This document shows positions 9,050 through 17,499 of a DNA stretch of 64,000 nucleotides, piece by piece. The notes below the pieces were generated by a model. The model did no database searches and was not told the origin of the DNA. It worked only from the letters and a program-made list of their open reading frames with translations. Position 1 is the first letter of the stretch. The number at the start of each line of letters is the position of its first letter. This stretch comes from Clostridiales bacterium (GTDB taxonomy: Bacteria > Bacillota > Clostridia > Christensenellales > Borkfalkiaceae), in contig SVHZ01000003.1 in assembly GCA_015055525.1 (NCBI GenBank), positions 1 to 64,000 on the forward strand, read 5' to 3'. The position numbers and the translations under genes are program-made.

Positions 9050-10561
9050 ATGTTAAATAGTGACGAGGTGGACGCTATTAAACTAATTGTAAAAACAATG
9101 ATGACGGTTACTTTATTTTCTTGCATCGAAAGGCTACTTGGCTTTATCTACCGCATCTATCTTTCAAGATATTTAGGTTCTGAAGGTTTGGGAATTTATC
9201 AAGTTTCACTATCAGTTGTGGGGCTTATTATGACGTTAACGTCGTCTGGAATACCCATAACAGTATCGAGAATTATGATAAAACATAAGGCTCAAGGGCT
9301 TGAACGCTCTAGTTTTAACACGGTTACCGCGGGAATGTTAACAAGCCTTATTCTCTCTATACCTATCGTTTTAATAATTTATATTTTCCCGTCTGTTTTC
9401 AGTTTTATATTCGCTGATGACAGATGCTACGCCCTATTAAAAATTATGCTACCCGGCGTAGTGATAACTTCCGTTTACGCGGTAATTCGAGGTTATTTTT
9501 GGGGAGAAAAAAAGTTCTTTACTTACTCTATCATTGAATTTTTAGAAGAGGCGATAATGTTAGTTGCGGGCGTTCTTTTAATATCGAAGGCAACTGATAA
9601 TTATTCTAAAATTGAAGGCGCGTGTAACGCCGTTTTAATATCGTATATATTCTCGTTTGCAACTGCGTTTCTTCTCTACTTTTTAAGGGGTGGAAAAATA
9701 AAAAATCCCAAGGGCGAACTTAAACCGCTTATAGTTTCTTCAACGCCGATAACTCTAATGCGAACTTCAAACTCGCTAATTAACACTTTAATTGCGATAA
9801 TTCTTCCACTAAGATTAGTTTTGAGCGGTATGACCGAAAGCGGAGCGCTCGCTAGTTTTGGCGAACTTTCCGGAATGAGTATTCCCCTTATTAATATGCC
9901 GTCCACAATTATTGGCTCTATCGCCTTAGTTTTAGTTCCTGAACTTAGCGATAATTTTTACCGCCACAGCGACGTTACCTTAAAAAACAACGTTGAAAAA
10001 GCAATTAAATCATCAGTCTTTATCTCGTGCATGATAATTCCTATATTTTTATCGGTGGGAAAGGAACTTGGAACGCTCGTTTACCATAATCAAACGGCGG
10101 GGATTTACGTTCAAAGAGCGTCTATTATAATGCTACCTATGAGCGTAACGATGATAACGACTAGTATGCTAAACAGCCTAAATTTAGAGAGAAAAACTCT
10201 ACTTTATTATTTAGTTGGCGCTTCGTTTTTGCTCCTATCTATTTACTTCTTGCCAAAATATTTAGGAATATACTCGCTAATTATCGGCTTGCTTTTAAGT
10301 TATTTAACAACTTCTATTTGCAATCTTATTTTAATTAAAAAAACTTGCAATAAAAAACCTAAACTTTCGTTATTTTTAATTGCAAGCGTTTTAATTGTTA
10401 TTCCGTCGGGGCTTATAAGTTATCTGCTAAAAGGGATACTGCTCCCCTTCTTGCCACTTGGCTTAACCGTTTTATTTTGCTCGGTTTTAGCAATGCTATT
10501 TTCTTACGCGTTATTCTCGTTATTCAACCTTTTTAGCGTCAAGGAAGATATCCTTAAATAA
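9050..10561 (+). CDS. SpoVB-like MOP-superfamily flippase
   Basis: A 503-residue polytopic membrane protein with about 14 hydrophobic segments. The N-terminus (FSCIERLLGFIYRIYLSRYL, then GSEGLGIYQ) is diagnostic of the SpoVB/PST branch of the MOP superfamily, which includes lipid II and polysaccharide flippases. In Bacillus, SpoVB acts in spore cortex synthesis; Clostridia carry several paralogues, so the exact role is uncertain. No clear ribosome site is visible upstream of the ATG at 9050; the Met pair at codons 17-18 is a possible alternative start. Its 3' end overlaps the convergent folT gene by 42 nt. Confidence 0.85.
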   Translation: MLNSDEVDAIKLIVKTMMTVTLFSCIERLLGFIYRIYLSRYLGSEGLGIYQVSLSVVGLIMTLTSSGIPITVSRIMIKHKAQGLERSSFNTVTAGMLTSLILSIPIVLIIYIFPSVFSFIFADDRCYALLKIMLPGVVITSVYAVIRGYFWGEKKFFTYSIIEFLEEAIMLVAGVLLISKATDNYSKIEGACNAVLISYIFSFATAFLLYFLRGGKIKNPKGELKPLIVSSTPITLMRTSNSLINTLIAIILPLRLVLSGMTESGALASFGELSGMSIPLINMPSTIIGSIALVLVPELSDNFYRHSDVTLKNNVEKAIKSSVFISCMIIPIFLSVGKELGTLVYHNQTAGIYVQRASIIMLPMSVTMITTSMLNSLNLERKTLLYYLVGASFLLLSIYFLPKYLGIYSLIIGLLLSYLTTSICNLILIKKTCNKKPKLSLFLIASVLIVIPSGLISYLLKGILLPFLPLGLTVLFCSVLAMLFSYALFSLFNLFSVKEDILK

Positions 10562-11089
10562 ACTCTTTTTTAAGGCTAACGGTATAACGATTGACAACAC
10601 CGCGTTGATAGCCGAAACGATAAGTTGAAAAGGAGCGCGCGCAGATAAATAAACCCAGAAAGTTTTTTTACCTTTTGAATACATATTCCACAATGCAAAA
10701 GTATTCAATCCGCAAGTAACTAGCGCGGTTATAAATATATAAGTAATAATTGTAAACGCAATAAAATTTATTGCGTTTTTATTTTTAACGCATTTACCGT
10801 AAATCAAGAAGGCTATTCCTGAAAAAAGACCGGGAAGCCCCGACGCTATCGTTATCAAGATATTATACGGACCTTTCGGCGCGATAACACAACCTATTAA
10901 ATCGCCAAGCACGCCCGATAAAAACCCGAATATCGGCCCGAACAACGCACCCGTTATAAAATTAATAGTGTGGTTAAAATTGACTGCAAAAAGGTTTGGG
11001 ATAATATTTATAGAAAAAATATTAGTAACCGTTGATAACGCTACTAAAACACCTAATACTGCAATCGTTTTAGACGTAAATTTGAACAT
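10520..11089 (-). CDS. folT: Folate ECF transporter substrate-binding subunit FolT
   Basis: A 189-residue membrane S component of an energy-coupling-factor importer; it captures folate and docks with shared EcfA/A'/T subunits encoded elsewhere. About six hydrophobic segments are present. AVNFNHTINFITGALFGP followed by GDLIGCVIAPKGPYN is characteristic of the FolT family. The start is the ATG at 11089: AGGAGG lies 7 nt upstream, whereas an upstream in-frame ATG at 11152 falls inside the riboswitch. A THF riboswitch in the leader confirms folate as the relevant ligand. Confidence 0.93.
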   Translation of the reverse strand: MFKFTSKTIAVLGVLVALSTVTNIFSINIIPNLFAVNFNHTINFITGALFGPIFGFLSGVLGDLIGCVIAPKGPYNILITIASGLPGLFSGIAFLIYGKCVKNKNAINFIAFTIITYIFITALVTCGLNTFALWNMYSKGKKTFWVYLSARAPFQLIVSAINAVLSIVIPLALKKSLFKDIFLDAKKVE

Positions 11090-11121
11090 AAAAAAACCTC
11101 CTAACGAGGTCCACTTAGTCA

Positions 11122-11230
11122 ATAATAAAGCGGACGCGCCCTCAAACCGCAACGACTTCTATCGTTTTCGTTCAAGGACGACATCCCATTCCTTGACACT
11201 TAACGCTATCGGGCTACTCTTTTTTTTATT
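11122..11230 (-). ncRNA. THF (folate) riboswitch
   Basis: On the minus strand the leader matches the THF-I riboswitch consensus: GAGTAG near the 5' end, GCGTTAAGTGT, the hallmark GGAATGGGATGTCGTCC, then GAACGAAAACGATAG and closing GCGTCCGC. An AT-rich P1 (AATAAA... with ...CTTTATTATT) closes it. Downstream, ACCTC (11106-11110) can pair with GAGGT (11096-11100), hiding the Shine-Dalgarno sequence at 11097-11102, so regulation is probably at translation initiation. Confidence 0.95.
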
Positions 11231-11231
11231 C

Positions 11232-11260
11232 ATTATACCACCCTTTATATATTTTTGCAA
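11232..11260 (-). promoter_or_regulatory. Sigma-A promoter of the THF riboswitch-folT unit
   Basis: Minus-strand -35 TTGCAA (11255-11260), 17-nt spacer and -10 TATAAT (11232-11237). The predicted transcription start is a few bases before the riboswitch P1. Confidence 0.85.
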
Positions 11261-11299
11261 CTTTTACATAATATTAAATTAAATTTACATAATAAAATT

Positions 11300-11968
11300 A
11301 TGGCTGTAATCTTTATAAGGTCGTCGCTTATATATATTGCCCTGCTAATAATTATGAGACTTATGGGCAAAAGGCAAATTGGCGAAATGCAACCTTTTGA
11401 ATTTACCGTAACTTTACTTATAGCGGAACTTGCGTGTATACCAATGTCAGACTTTTCAATTCCGCTCCTTTACGGAATATCTGCAATACTTGCAATGTTT
11501 ATTCTTCACCAGTTTATGACCTTGCTTGATAAGTCGAGCAAGACGTTTAAGTTTTTGTTAAGCGGAAAACCGTCAATCGTAATAAACAGAAACGGCGTTG
11601 ACTTTGCCGAACTTAAAAAGAATAATTTAGACGTGCAAGAACTCATCGAATCTATGCGAATACTCGGTTACTTTTCGCTTGACAGCGTTTACTTTGCCGT
11701 TTACGAAGCAAACGGAACTCTATCCGCGCTCGAAAACGACGAATTAGATTTTTCGCCGTCAATTCCGATAGCCGTTGTTAAAAACGGAAAACTCGACAAT
11801 AAAAACTTTGAAATAACAGGGCTTTCAAAAGAAGAGTTAACTAAAATTTTAGACGACAATAATATAAAAAACTTAAAAACGGTAGGCGTTTTTACAGTTG
11901 ATGAAAACGGTAGATACTACCTTCAACAATACAATAAAAAATACGTTACGGGGTATATAAATGGTTAA
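11300..11968 (+). CDS. DUF421 membrane protein (YetF/YcaP-like)
   Basis: A 222-residue protein with three N-terminal transmembrane segments (about residues 5-75) carrying MRLMGKRQIGEMQPFEFTV, the signature of the DUF421/YetF family, followed by two small cytoplasmic alpha-beta domains (IVINRNGVDF, LDSVYFAVYE). In Bacillus, YetF is induced during sporulation; the biochemical role is unknown. The ATG at 11300 matches the family N-terminus; an upstream TTG at 11255 lies on the divergent folT promoter and is rejected. The gene overlaps the next by 8 nt, and this DUF421-DUF4363 pair is recurrent in Clostridia. Confidence 0.88.
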   Translation: MAVIFIRSSLIYIALLIIMRLMGKRQIGEMQPFEFTVTLLIAELACIPMSDFSIPLLYGISAILAMFILHQFMTLLDKSSKTFKFLLSGKPSIVINRNGVDFAELKKNNLDVQELIESMRILGYFSLDSVYFAVYEANGTLSALENDELDFSPSIPIAVVKNGKLDNKNFEITGLSKEELTKILDDNNIKNLKTVGVFTVDENGRYYLQQYNKKYVTGYING

Positions 11969-12338
11969 GGCATTTTACACGGCGGTAATAGCGCTCATTA
12001 TAGTAGTATTAAGTTCGTTTTACGAGCAAATTTATCTAAAAAAATCGTTTGAAGAATTTAGAGAAGTAACTTTAGAAGTATATTCAAAAACCGAAGAGCA
12101 AACTGCGATAAAAGACGACGTTTTAGCCGTGCAGAACCTTTGGCTAGAAAAGAAAAAAACTCTGCACGTCTTTATCCCGCACAACGATATTAAAGAAGTT
12201 GACCTTTGGATTTCAGAGGCGGTAACCTTAGTTGAGAAAAAAATGTGGGAAGACGCCCTTTCAAAACTGGAAGTCGTGATAGAAATGTCTGAACAAATTC
12301 CAAAAACTTACACCTTAAAACTTGAAAATATCCTATAA
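11961..12338 (+). CDS. DUF4363 family protein
   Basis: A 125-residue protein with one N-terminal membrane anchor (about 5-22) and a predicted all-helical extracytoplasmic part. WLEKKKTLHVFIPHNDIKEVD followed by a regular Leu/Glu/Lys helix matches the DUF4363 family, which is usually encoded next to DUF421 proteins in sporulating Clostridia. The function is unknown. The start overlaps the DUF421 stop, implying coupled synthesis and probably a complex. Confidence 0.85.
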   Translation: MVKAFYTAVIALIIVVLSSFYEQIYLKKSFEEFREVTLEVYSKTEEQTAIKDDVLAVQNLWLEKKKTLHVFIPHNDIKEVDLWISEAVTLVEKKMWEDALSKLEVVIEMSEQIPKTYTLKLENIL

Positions 12339-12366
12339 AAAAAGTACGCTTTTAGCGTACTTTTTA
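12337..12366. terminator. Bidirectional terminator between DUF4363 and sigE
   Basis: AAAGTACGCT / AGCGTACTTT inverted repeat (12341-12350 / 12354-12363) with A and T runs on either side. It serves the + strand DUF421-DUF4363 pair and the minus-strand spoIIGA-sigE pair; the sigE stop codon lies within its flank. Confidence 0.88.
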
Positions 12367-13068
12367 TATGTAGTTTTTGAACTCTCTTTTTAGCCTTGAA
12401 ACTATCTTTTTTTCAAGCCGTGATATATATGACTGTGAGATGCCTAAAAGGTCGGCAACTTCTTTTTGAGTTAATTCGTCTTCCCCTGATAAACCAAATC
12501 TTAAATGCATAATTTGCCTTTCTCTAAAACTTAATTTTTCAAGCGCCGATTTAAGTAGTTTTTTCTCTTCGAGTTCTTCTTGCGTTTTATAAACTATCTC
12601 GGGGTCAGTTCCCAAAACGTCACAGAGCAACAACTCGTTTCCCTCGTAATCGACGTTGAGTGGCTCGTCTAATGAAATTTCGCTTTTACTTTTAGAAATT
12701 TTTCTAAGGTGCATTAAAATCTCGTTTTCAATACAGCGCGACGCGTAAGTTGCAAGTTTAATGTTTTTATCTACGTTAAAAGTGTTCACCGCTTTTATAA
12801 GCCCAACGCTACCTACCGATATTAAATCGTCAAGGTCCACTCCGCACCCGTCGAATTTTCTTGCAATATAAACAACGAGCCTTAAATTATGCTCGATAAG
12901 GTCTTTTTTTATCTCTTCCTTTCCATCACTTAAATCTTTGAGTTTTTCACTTTCTTCTTCTTGAGAATACGCATACGGTAAACTTTCGCCGTAACTCAAA
13001 TAATATAAAGAGTTTTCGCCCTTTAACGTGTTTTTGATAAAATCTTTTAATAATTTAATAAATTTCAT
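12364..13068 (-). CDS. sigE: RNA polymerase sigma-E (mother-cell sporulation factor), pro-form
   Basis: A 234-residue sigma-70 family protein. Region 2 (NLRLVVYIARKF, DLDDLISVGSVGLIKAVNTF, ATYASRCIENEILM) and region 4 (ELTQKEVADLLGISQSYISRLEKKI) match SigE closely. About 20 residues precede LYYLSYGESLP, matching the cleavable pro-sequence and processing site of pro-SigE. It directs the first mother-cell programme after asymmetric division. It lies 7 nt after spoIIGA, which encodes its processing protease. The usual neighbour sigG is not here: a terminator and convergent gene follow. Confidence 0.96.
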   Translation of the reverse strand: MKFIKLLKDFIKNTLKGENSLYYLSYGESLPYAYSQEEESEKLKDLSDGKEEIKKDLIEHNLRLVVYIARKFDGCGVDLDDLISVGSVGLIKAVNTFNVDKNIKLATYASRCIENEILMHLRKISKSKSEISLDEPLNVDYEGNELLLCDVLGTDPEIVYKTQEELEEKKLLKSALEKLSFRERQIMHLRFGLSGEDELTQKEVADLLGISQSYISRLEKKIVSRLKREFKNYI

Positions 13069-13075
13069 AATTCAC

Positions 13076-13888
13076 CTATAATAGATGCGGATGCAAAAGT
13101 AGGTCGTAGTCGATATTAGTAAAACCGAACTCGCTAACCCCGATTAGTACGTTATTATATATATTCACTAAACTGCCGTTATATATCATAATTTTATCGA
13201 TAACGTAAAGTTGCATGGTAGAAGTTCCGCTAACCGTGTCGAAATTAATTTTTGAAATGCTCTTTTTAATATTTGCAGATTGAAGTTTTGAAAAAAGGTC
13301 GTTTGAGCAAACTATAACGGGAAAACCTGAACGGCTATCATATAGCCCGTTACCGCTATCGATAAACCCTTTGACTATAAATTTTTTACCGTTCACAATT
13401 AGCGCGCAGTTTCTCAAAAACGGTTTTAGATTTCTTTCTTTAACGAAAAGTTTAGTAACTTTTACTATCATAGTAGACGTTAAATAAATAATTAAAACAG
13501 AAATACATATCGGCAAAACGCTATCGTTATTAAACAAAAAATACTCGTTATAATCAACGCCCGAAAAATTGAATAACGCTATCAAAAACCCACCGCATAA
13601 AAAGGTAAACAGTATAAAAAACATTAGCGTTATAAAGTAACTTTTTACCGTTATAAACCTACCAGATATATAAACCATAACGCACGCGAGCAAAATCTTA
13701 ATTAAAAACAAAATTGAATTATTTAACCTTACGAGCGGGAAAATAATAGCGAAAACAGTTCCAACGAGCGCAGATAAAAACAAAAAAATAAAACGCGTTT
13801 TAATCTTAGCGCAACGCGTTGCCGTTTTTAACAAAAGGTAGTTTATTATCAAATTATCTAAAAAAGCGTACTCGATATAAACTTGCAT
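13076..13888 (-). CDS. spoIIGA: Sporulation sigma-E processing peptidase SpoIIGA
   Basis: A 270-residue protein with five hydrophobic segments in residues 1-150 and a cytoplasmic aspartyl protease domain. The active-site motif is VKGFIDSGNGLYD (D-S-G-N; Bacillus has D-T-G-N). SpoIIGA in the septal membrane cleaves pro-SigE in response to a forespore signal (SpoIIR). It is encoded immediately upstream of sigE, the canonical order. No strong promoter was identified upstream; such operons are normally switched on by Spo0A and sigma-A. Confidence 0.95.
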   Translation of the reverse strand: MQVYIEYAFLDNLIINYLLLKTATRCAKIKTRFIFLFLSALVGTVFAIIFPLVRLNNSILFLIKILLACVMVYISGRFITVKSYFITLMFFILFTFLCGGFLIALFNFSGVDYNEYFLFNNDSVLPICISVLIIYLTSTMIVKVTKLFVKERNLKPFLRNCALIVNGKKFIVKGFIDSGNGLYDSRSGFPVIVCSNDLFSKLQSANIKKSISKINFDTVSGTSTMQLYVIDKIMIYNGSLVNIYNNVLIGVSEFGFTNIDYDLLLHPHLL

Positions 13889-13913
13889 AAGTTAATAGTA
13901 GCGCTTTTTAGCA

Positions 13914-13954
13914 ATAAAAAAAGAGTACTTTTTGTAAAATAGTACTCTTTTTTG
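13914..13954 (-). terminator. Terminator after the His-tailed membrane protein gene
   Basis: AAAAAGAGTACT and AGTACTCTTTTT arms around an 11-nt loop, with A and T runs. It isolates the nrdR-hypothetical unit from spoIIGA and could work in either direction. Confidence 0.8.
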
Positions 13955-13959
13955 CCATT

Positions 13960-14760
13960 TTAATGAGTGTGTTCGTGCTCGTGTTCGCCTTCGTCAGTAT
14001 CGTGAGCCTTAGCGTAAGGGAATTTTTCCTGCTCGTCAACAACGTTTTGCATATCGATAGGCTCGAATTTATCTTTGTGGGTTACAGTTTTATCGTTGCC
14101 GTTAATACCCTTGCTAGGTTTTGTGCCAACGGTAAATTGCTCTACCTTAATAGACGAGAATAATTCACCTTTCTTGCTATCTACTATAGCAACTTCTCTA
14201 AGTTTAACGTTTGCCGAAAAACCTATTTTAAGTTCGCCGTAAAAACCAGAAACGTTATACTCTAATCCGTTTGAGTTATTATATAATCTAAACCAACCGT
14301 CTTTGTCGTTATTTTTTATATCGTTTGCAGTAAGCGTAATATCTTTCAAAAGTTTAGTAGAGCCAGCCGTTCCCTTACCCAAGAAGATATTAAGACTAGG
14401 CTCGTAAAGATCTGATATGTTTATCCAAATTTCTTTAATGGGGCGAGCGTCCCAAGTGCTTAACTTAATGTCAACGCAAGTATATAACTGTTCATCCGTG
14501 TCGCCATCTCTTTGAATTTCAATTTGGCTATACGAATTAGGCGTATCCTTACCGTCAAACGAACCGCTTATACCCGATAAGAAAAATCTATGATAAACTT
14601 TAGGATTTGCAGGAGCAAAACTGTTAACTAAAAACAACGTTGATAAAATTACCGATACGATCAATACAGTTACAAGTAAAACTGTCATCAATTTTTTAAC
14701 GTTTACTTTTTCCATCTCAACTATATCTTGTGTTTCATTTTTTCTTCTTTTATTAGCCAT
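13960..14760 (-). CDS. Unknown single-pass membrane protein with His-rich tail
   Basis: I do not recognise this 266-residue protein. A basic N-terminus (MANKRRKNE) is followed by a transmembrane helix at about 27-48, then an external domain rich in beta strands and polar residues (about 55-225), which could be a jelly-roll or carbohydrate-binding fold. The last residues are acidic and histidine-rich (DEGEHEHEHTH), a likely divalent metal chelator. It starts 5 nt after the nrdR stop and is therefore probably co-transcribed with it. Confidence 0.75.
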   Translation of the reverse strand: MANKRRKNETQDIVEMEKVNVKKLMTVLLVTVLIVSVILSTLFLVNSFAPANPKVYHRFFLSGISGSFDGKDTPNSYSQIEIQRDGDTDEQLYTCVDIKLSTWDARPIKEIWINISDLYEPSLNIFLGKGTAGSTKLLKDITLTANDIKNNDKDGWFRLYNNSNGLEYNVSGFYGELKIGFSANVKLREVAIVDSKKGELFSSIKVEQFTVGTKPSKGINGNDKTVTHKDKFEPIDMQNVVDEQEKFPYAKAHDTDEGEHEHEHTH

Positions 14761-14765
14761 AATTA

Positions 14766-15218
14766 TTAACCCTTTGTCAATTTTTCAAGTTCGCGCATGA
14801 ACGTTGATATATCCTTAAACGAACGATAAACGGAGGCAAATCTAACGTAGGCGACTTCGTCTATATCTTTAAGGCCGTTCATAACCATTTCGCCTATCTC
14901 TTTTGAAGTTATTTCCTGATCGAGCGAATTGTAAACTTGCTTTTGAATATCTTCAACTAAATTATCTATCTTAAACATCGGAACGGGGCGTTTTTCACAC
15001 GCTTTTATAATTCCGCTTTTAATTTTGCCCGCATCAAACATCTCTCTCGTACCGCCGTTTTTAATAACGAGCACGGGAGTAGTTTCAACAGTCTCGTAAG
15101 TGGTAAAACGCCTACCGCAACCTATACACTCGCGCCTACGGCGAATCATAGTGTTTTCATCAGTTGAGCGGGAGTCTATAACCTTACTTTCAATGCAACC
15201 GCAATACATACATTTCAT
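14766..15218 (-). CDS. nrdR: Transcriptional repressor NrdR
   Basis: A 150-residue nucleotide-sensing repressor of ribonucleotide reductase genes. The N-terminal zinc ribbon has CMYCGC and [12 protein letters not shown]; the ATP-cone domain follows ([16 protein letters not shown]...) and the family-typical [13 protein letters not shown] closes it. It binds ATP or dATP and represses nrd operons when dATP is high. A promoter (TTGCAA-16-TAAAAT) lies upstream and AAAGGGG precedes the ATG. Confidence 0.97.
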   Translation of the reverse strand: MKCMYCGCIESKVIDSRSTDENTMIRRRRECIGCGRRFTTYETVETTPVLVIKNGGTREMFDAGKIKSGIIKACEKRPVPMFKIDNLVEDIQKQVYNSLDQEITSKEIGEMVMNGLKDIDEVAYVRFASVYRSFKDISTFMRELEKLTKG

Positions 15219-15254
15219 ATCCGTTTCCCCTTTAGGATTGATTGCTACCTTATT

Positions 15255-15282
15255 ATTTTAACATTTTTATATTTTTTTGCAA
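15255..15282 (-). promoter_or_regulatory. Probable promoter of nrdR
   Basis: Minus-strand TTGCAA (15277-15282), 16-nt A/T-rich spacer, TAAAAT (15255-15260), about 40 nt upstream of the nrdR ATG. Confidence 0.6.
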
Positions 15283-15288
15283 GTGTTT

Positions 15289-15306
15289 ATAGCATATTTA
15301 TGCTAT
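15289..15306. repeat. 18-bp perfect palindrome at the ygiQ stop codon
   Basis: ATAGCATA-TT-TATGCTAT, covering the ygiQ stop codon and lying just upstream of the nrdR promoter. It lacks a U-tract so is unlikely to be a full terminator; an operator for nrdR control is possible. Confidence 0.5.
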
Positions 15307-17171
15307 CTTCTACCCTTTTTACTTGAATTTTTAGATGAAAGACTTTTTCTATACACTTCTTGACCACGCGAGAATTTTACTTTGCCTTTGCTTTCGGGTT
15401 TTTCTCTGTTTTGTTTTTGTGGTTTTTTCTTATTCAAATCGTTTATAAGATACGCCTTTTTTATTAACTCTTTATTCTTTGGTAACCTATATTGAAGAAG
15501 CGCCCTTTGAATACTCTTTTCTTCCTTAGTCTTTGGAACGAAAACCGGTTTTAACGTGTCAGGATCAATTCCCGTATAGTACATACAAGTAGACCTTGCC
15601 CCTGGCGTTGGATAAAAATCTTGAACTTGTTCGGGCATATATTTAATGCTTTTAAGGTATTCTGTAAGTTCAATAGCGTCAGATAGCGTGCAACCTGGGT
15701 GAGAAGATATTAAATAGGGAACTAAAAACTGCTTTTTGCCAAGTTTTTCATTTATGTTTTTATACTTATTTGAAAACTCTTTATACACCTTAAACGACGG
15801 CTTGTTCATTACCCTTAAAACGTTTTCCGCCATGTGCTCAGGCGCAACTTTAAGTTGCCCTGATATATGGTGTTTTATAATTTCTTCCATAACGGAATTA
15901 TCTTTTTCGTATAAAAGATAATCATATCTTATTCCGCTACGAATAAACACTTTTTTAACGCCCGGTATTTGCCTTGCTTTTCTAAGCAAATTTATAAACC
16001 CAGAGTGATCTACTTTTAAGTTGGGGCAAGGTTTATAACCTATGCAATAATTATCCTTGCAAACGCCCTTACACTTTTGTTTATCGCACGCCCTTTCTCT
16101 AAAATTTGCCGACGGACCGGATAAATCGTGAATATATCCCTTAAAATCTTTATCCTTAGTTAAAAGTTCAATTTCTTTAAGTATGCTTTCATCGCTTCGC
16201 TTTTGAATAACTCTGCCTTGGTGATAGTTTATTGAACAAAACGAACAACTACCAAAGCAACCCCTATGGCTAACTACTGAAAATTTAACTTCTTCGATAG
16301 ATTTAATACCGCCCTCGCTTTCGTAAACGGGGTGATAAGTTCTCTTATAAGGAAGATTATAAACAAAATCCATCTCGCTCTCGGTAAGCGGAAATTGCGG
16401 TAAGTTTTGAACTACTATCTCGCCACCGCTTTGCTCTTGAAACAAAACGTCGGCGTTGATTGCATCGGTATTTCTCGCCTGCTCTTTGAAAGCCTTGGCG
16501 TACTGCAACTTGTCTTCCGTTATCTCTTTATAACTAGGCAATCTTTTATAGCCCTTTTCTAAAAGGGCACTTTCAAAAGACTTGTCTACCTTATAAACCG
16601 TTCCCCTAACGTCTTTAATCTTTTGTATGGGAACGCCTTTTTTTACCAGCGCCAAAATATCTAAAAAAGGTCTTTCACCCGCGCCGTAAATTAAAAGGTC
16701 GGCGTTAGACTCGATAAGTTCTGAATTTCTAACGCTATCGCTCCAATAATCGTAATGGGCAAACCTTCTAAGCGACGCTTCAACTCCGCCTATTATAACG
16801 TAACTATCGGGGAATAATCTTTTAAGCGTTTTAGAATAAACGCTCACTTGCCTATCGGGGCGCTTGCCTTGTTTTGAAAGTGGAGAATAAACGTCACCTT
16901 CTCTTTTTTTCTTGGCGACGGTGTAATTATTCACCATACTGTCAACCACGCCACCAGAAATAAGGTATGCAATTTTAGGAATAGGCAAGTTAAAATATTC
17001 CTCGTCCTTGATAGGTTGCGGAATTATACCTATTGAAAAACCTTGGCTTTCAATAAGGCGTGATATTATTGCGTGGCCGTAAGTTGGATGATCAACGTAC
17101 GCGTCTGACGAAATCATAACAAAATCGAGCGAGCCACCTTTAACTTGACTTTTATCTATTGGTAAAAACAT
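15303..17171 (-). CDS. YgiQ family radical SAM protein
   Basis: A 622-residue radical SAM enzyme of the YgiQ family (UPF0313). It has an N-terminal domain (residues 1-290) and the cluster motif CFGSCSFCSI (C-x3-C-x2-C) near residue 305. A second cysteine cluster (CDKQKCKGVCKDNYC) is found in the family. The C-terminus is a basic low-complexity tail (KKPQKQNREKPESKGK). The reaction is not established. It stands alone, divergent from a DUF1294 gene, with a 16-bp CATACTT/AAGTATG palindrome in the 31-nt gap between them. Confidence 0.92.
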   Translation of the reverse strand: MFLPIDKSQVKGGSLDFVMISSDAYVDHPTYGHAIISRLIESQGFSIGIIPQPIKDEEYFNLPIPKIAYLISGGVVDSMVNNYTVAKKKREGDVYSPLSKQGKRPDRQVSVYSKTLKRLFPDSYVIIGGVEASLRRFAHYDYWSDSVRNSELIESNADLLIYGAGERPFLDILALVKKGVPIQKIKDVRGTVYKVDKSFESALLEKGYKRLPSYKEITEDKLQYAKAFKEQARNTDAINADVLFQEQSGGEIVVQNLPQFPLTESEMDFVYNLPYKRTYHPVYESEGGIKSIEEVKFSVVSHRGCFGSCSFCSINYHQGRVIQKRSDESILKEIELLTKDKDFKGYIHDLSGPSANFRERACDKQKCKGVCKDNYCIGYKPCPNLKVDHSGFINLLRKARQIPGVKKVFIRSGIRYDYLLYEKDNSVMEEIIKHHISGQLKVAPEHMAENVLRVMNKPSFKVYKEFSNKYKNINEKLGKKQFLVPYLISSHPGCTLSDAIELTEYLKSIKYMPEQVQDFYPTPGARSTCMYYTGIDPDTLKPVFVPKTKEEKSIQRALLQYRLPKNKELIKKAYLINDLNKKKPQKQNREKPESKGKVKFSRGQEVYRKSLSSKNSSKKGRR

Positions 17172-17202
17172 ATTATTTATTCACTTTCACATACTTAAAA
17201 GT

Positions 17203-17499
17203 ATGATAATACTTTTTAGAATTTTATTCGCCGTTTATTTAGTTTCTATAAATTTGTTTTCGTTTTTACTCGTAAAAACACAAAAACAACAAACGGTTGA
17301 AAATAGAGAATATATTATAAGCGACGGAAAGATTTTATTTACGGGAGCGCTCGGCGGAGGGCTTGGCGCATACCTTGCCCTATTTATATTTAAGCACAAA
17401 AGAGATAGCATCTCCTTGATGGTTTTACTTCCCGTTTTTATCGCGCTCACTATATATTTAGTAGTTATGAGCGTAGTATTAGATTTCGGCGTTAATTAG
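17203..17499 (+). CDS. DUF1294 family membrane protein
   Basis: A 98-residue protein with three predicted transmembrane helices (about 2-24, 45-65, 72-95). GALGGGLGAYLALFIFKHK matches DUF1294, small membrane proteins of unknown function whose signature is a Gly-rich helix followed by FRHKT-like residues. It is divergent from ygiQ and its 3' end overlaps uvrC by 8 nt. Confidence 0.85.
   Translation: MIILFRILFAVYLVSINLFSFLLVKTQKQQTVENREYIISDGKILFTGALGGGLGAYLALFIFKHKRDSISLMVLLPVFIALTIYLVVMSVVLDFGVN

Noticed and set aside
11090-11152. 21-residue N-terminal extension of FolT
   Set aside because: It falls inside the THF riboswitch and its SD hairpin; the ATG at 11089 has AGGAGG correctly spaced.
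11255-11299. TTG start for the DUF421 protein
   Set aside because: It would begin in the -35 element of the divergent folT promoter and adds residues absent from the family.
15289-15306. Terminator of ygiQ
   Set aside because: A perfect palindrome, but no T-run follows on either strand.
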